Positions 62,999 to 64,000 of a stretch of 64,000 bases of DNA are shown here, piece by piece. The notes under the pieces were generated by a model, which saw only the letters and a list, made by a program, of their open reading frames with translations, was not told where the DNA came from and did no database searches. The translations under genes and the position numbers were made by a program. Every line of letters begins with the position of its first letter. The stretch's first letter is position 1. The DNA is from Hanleya hanleyi (Eukaryota > Mollusca > Polyplacophora > Lepidopleurida > Hanleyidae), in the NCBI GenBank assembly GCA_036873755.1, contig JAVTVY010020468.1:17201-81200 (forward strand), given 5' to 3'.

Positions 62999-64000
62999 TT
63001 TACCCCTCAGCCCATAGGGCTGTAGGGTCTTGTCGTTGGCATGTACGTCTGGTCGGCCGGACGGACGGCCGTCTGTCAACATTTTTTTGTCCGGGCTAGA
63101 TCTCAGTTACTATTTGACTGACAGTTCTGATACTCACAGTGAATATCCCTAGTATCCCAGACATGTGCACTGTCATGTTTATTCCGTGTTACGTCATTTC
63201 TTTACAGAGTTATGGCCCTTTGAAATTTTGTGTCACTAACTTTTGTCCGGGCTAGATCTCAGTTACTATTTGACTGACAGTTCTGATACTCACAGTGAAT
63301 ATCCCTAGTATCCCAGACATGTGCACTGTCATGTTTATTTCGCGTTACGTCATTTCTTTACAGAGTTATGGCCCTTTGAAATTTTCCGTCACTAACTTTT
63401 GTCCGGGCTAGATCTCAGTTACTCAGTGAATATCCCTAGTATCCCAGACATGTGCACTGTCATGTTTATTTCGTGTTACGTCATTTCTGTACAGAGTTAT
63501 GGCCCTTTGAAATTTTCCGTCACTAACTTTTGTCCGGGCTAGATCTCAGTTACTATTTGACTGACAGCTCTGATACTCACAGTGAATATCCCTAGTATCC
63601 CAGAGATGTGCACTGTCATGTTTATTCCGTGTTACGTCATTTCTTTACAGAGTTATGGCCCTTTGAAATTTCGCGTCACTAACTTTTGTCCGGGCTAGAT
63701 CTCAGTTACTATTTGACTGACAGCTCTGATACTCACAGTGAATATCCTAGTATCCCAGACATGTGCACTGTCATGTTTATTTCGCGTTACGTCATTTCTT
63801 TACAGAGTTATGGCCCTTTGAAATTTTGCGTCACTAACTTTTGTCCGGGTTAGATCTCAGTTACTATTTGACCGACAGCTCTGATACTCACAGTGAATAT
63901 CCCTAGTATCCCAGACATGTGCACTGTCATGTTTATTTCGTGTTACGTCATTTCTTTACAGAGTTATGGCCCTTTGAAATTTTGCGTCACTAACTTTTGT
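62999..64000 (+). mobile_element. ACCCCTCAGCCCATAGGGCTG element, running off right edge
   Basis: It starts TTTTTACCCCTCAGCCCATA (hairpin CAGCCCATAGGGCTG), GGGTCTTGTCGTTGGCATGT, then GGACGGACGG, followed by the tandem array at 63089-64000. The same leader occurs at 27250. The far end is outside the window. Confidence 0.7.
63089..64000 (+). repeat. 156-bp tandem array, six copies to window edge
   Basis: Units start GTCCGGGCTAGATCTCAGTT at 63089, 63245, 63401, 63532, 63688 and 63843; the third is 25 bp short. Each ends GAGTTATGGCCCTTTGAAAT then CACTAACTTTT. Identity is very high and the array continues past 64000. Confidence 0.95.

Overview
This is a window of a large, intron-rich animal nuclear genome, most likely a marine mollusc and perhaps a gastropod. 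The placement is an inference from dispersed SINE tails ending in a run of TCACTCACTC, from a SINE of the type 'cattcagcaatatttcagctatat', and from repeats rich in GTCCGTCC; I could not run a database search. There are no prokaryotic operons. Almost all short open frames here are translated repeats.

Two conserved protein-coding genes are supported, arranged head to head. (1) CEP120 lies on the minus strand, with coding exons at 9985-9940, 6074-5806, 3943-3805, 3446-3289 and 2083-1886. These five exons join in frame to exactly 270 codons, the N-terminal C2-type part of the centriole assembly protein, and the gene continues off the left edge. (2) A casein kinase 1 gamma gene (CSNK1G-type) lies on the plus strand, with coding exons at 10857-11052, 26350-26390 and 46055-46124. 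These give residues 1-102 plus one base: a low-complexity N-terminus, the glycine-rich loop, the VAIK lysine and helix C. The gene continues off the right edge. About 0.87 kb separates the two start codons and contains a perfect CRE (TGACGTCA) and an ETS-type CCGGAAGTGACG site, so it looks like a shared bidirectional promoter.

The rest is intron, filled with non-autonomous or decayed DNA transposons, SINEs and minisatellites. Many elements can be delimited to the base from terminal inverted repeats (TIRs) and target-site duplications (TSDs). They include a foldback element with ~400-bp arms and a 9-bp TSD (8662-9684), a four-part transposon nest (14376-17344), a Kolobok-like element with THAP and acidic-ORF remnants (23655-25677), two hAT-like elements with zinc-finger ORF remnants (29307-30490, 32190-33460), PIF/Harbinger-like MITEs (20458-20917, 42136-42548, 43083-43499), a piggyBac-like element inserted into a tRNA-derived SINE (53862-54926), a TTAA element (58526-59862) and a hAT-like element (55234-56323).

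The most unusual structure is a ~3.9-kb candidate element at 46255-50197. It has TA/CAGTAC ends, and just inside each end is an array of GC-rich 22-bp repeats. The repeat flanks are inverted between the two ends but the 3-nt cores are not. Other items worth a second look are a near-identical 785-bp tandem duplication (39176-40745), a mosaic duplication joining pieces from 42.4 and 44.0 kb at 44.8-45.15 kb, and a well-formed candidate terminal exon on the minus strand at 28757-28521 inside a CSNK1G intron.
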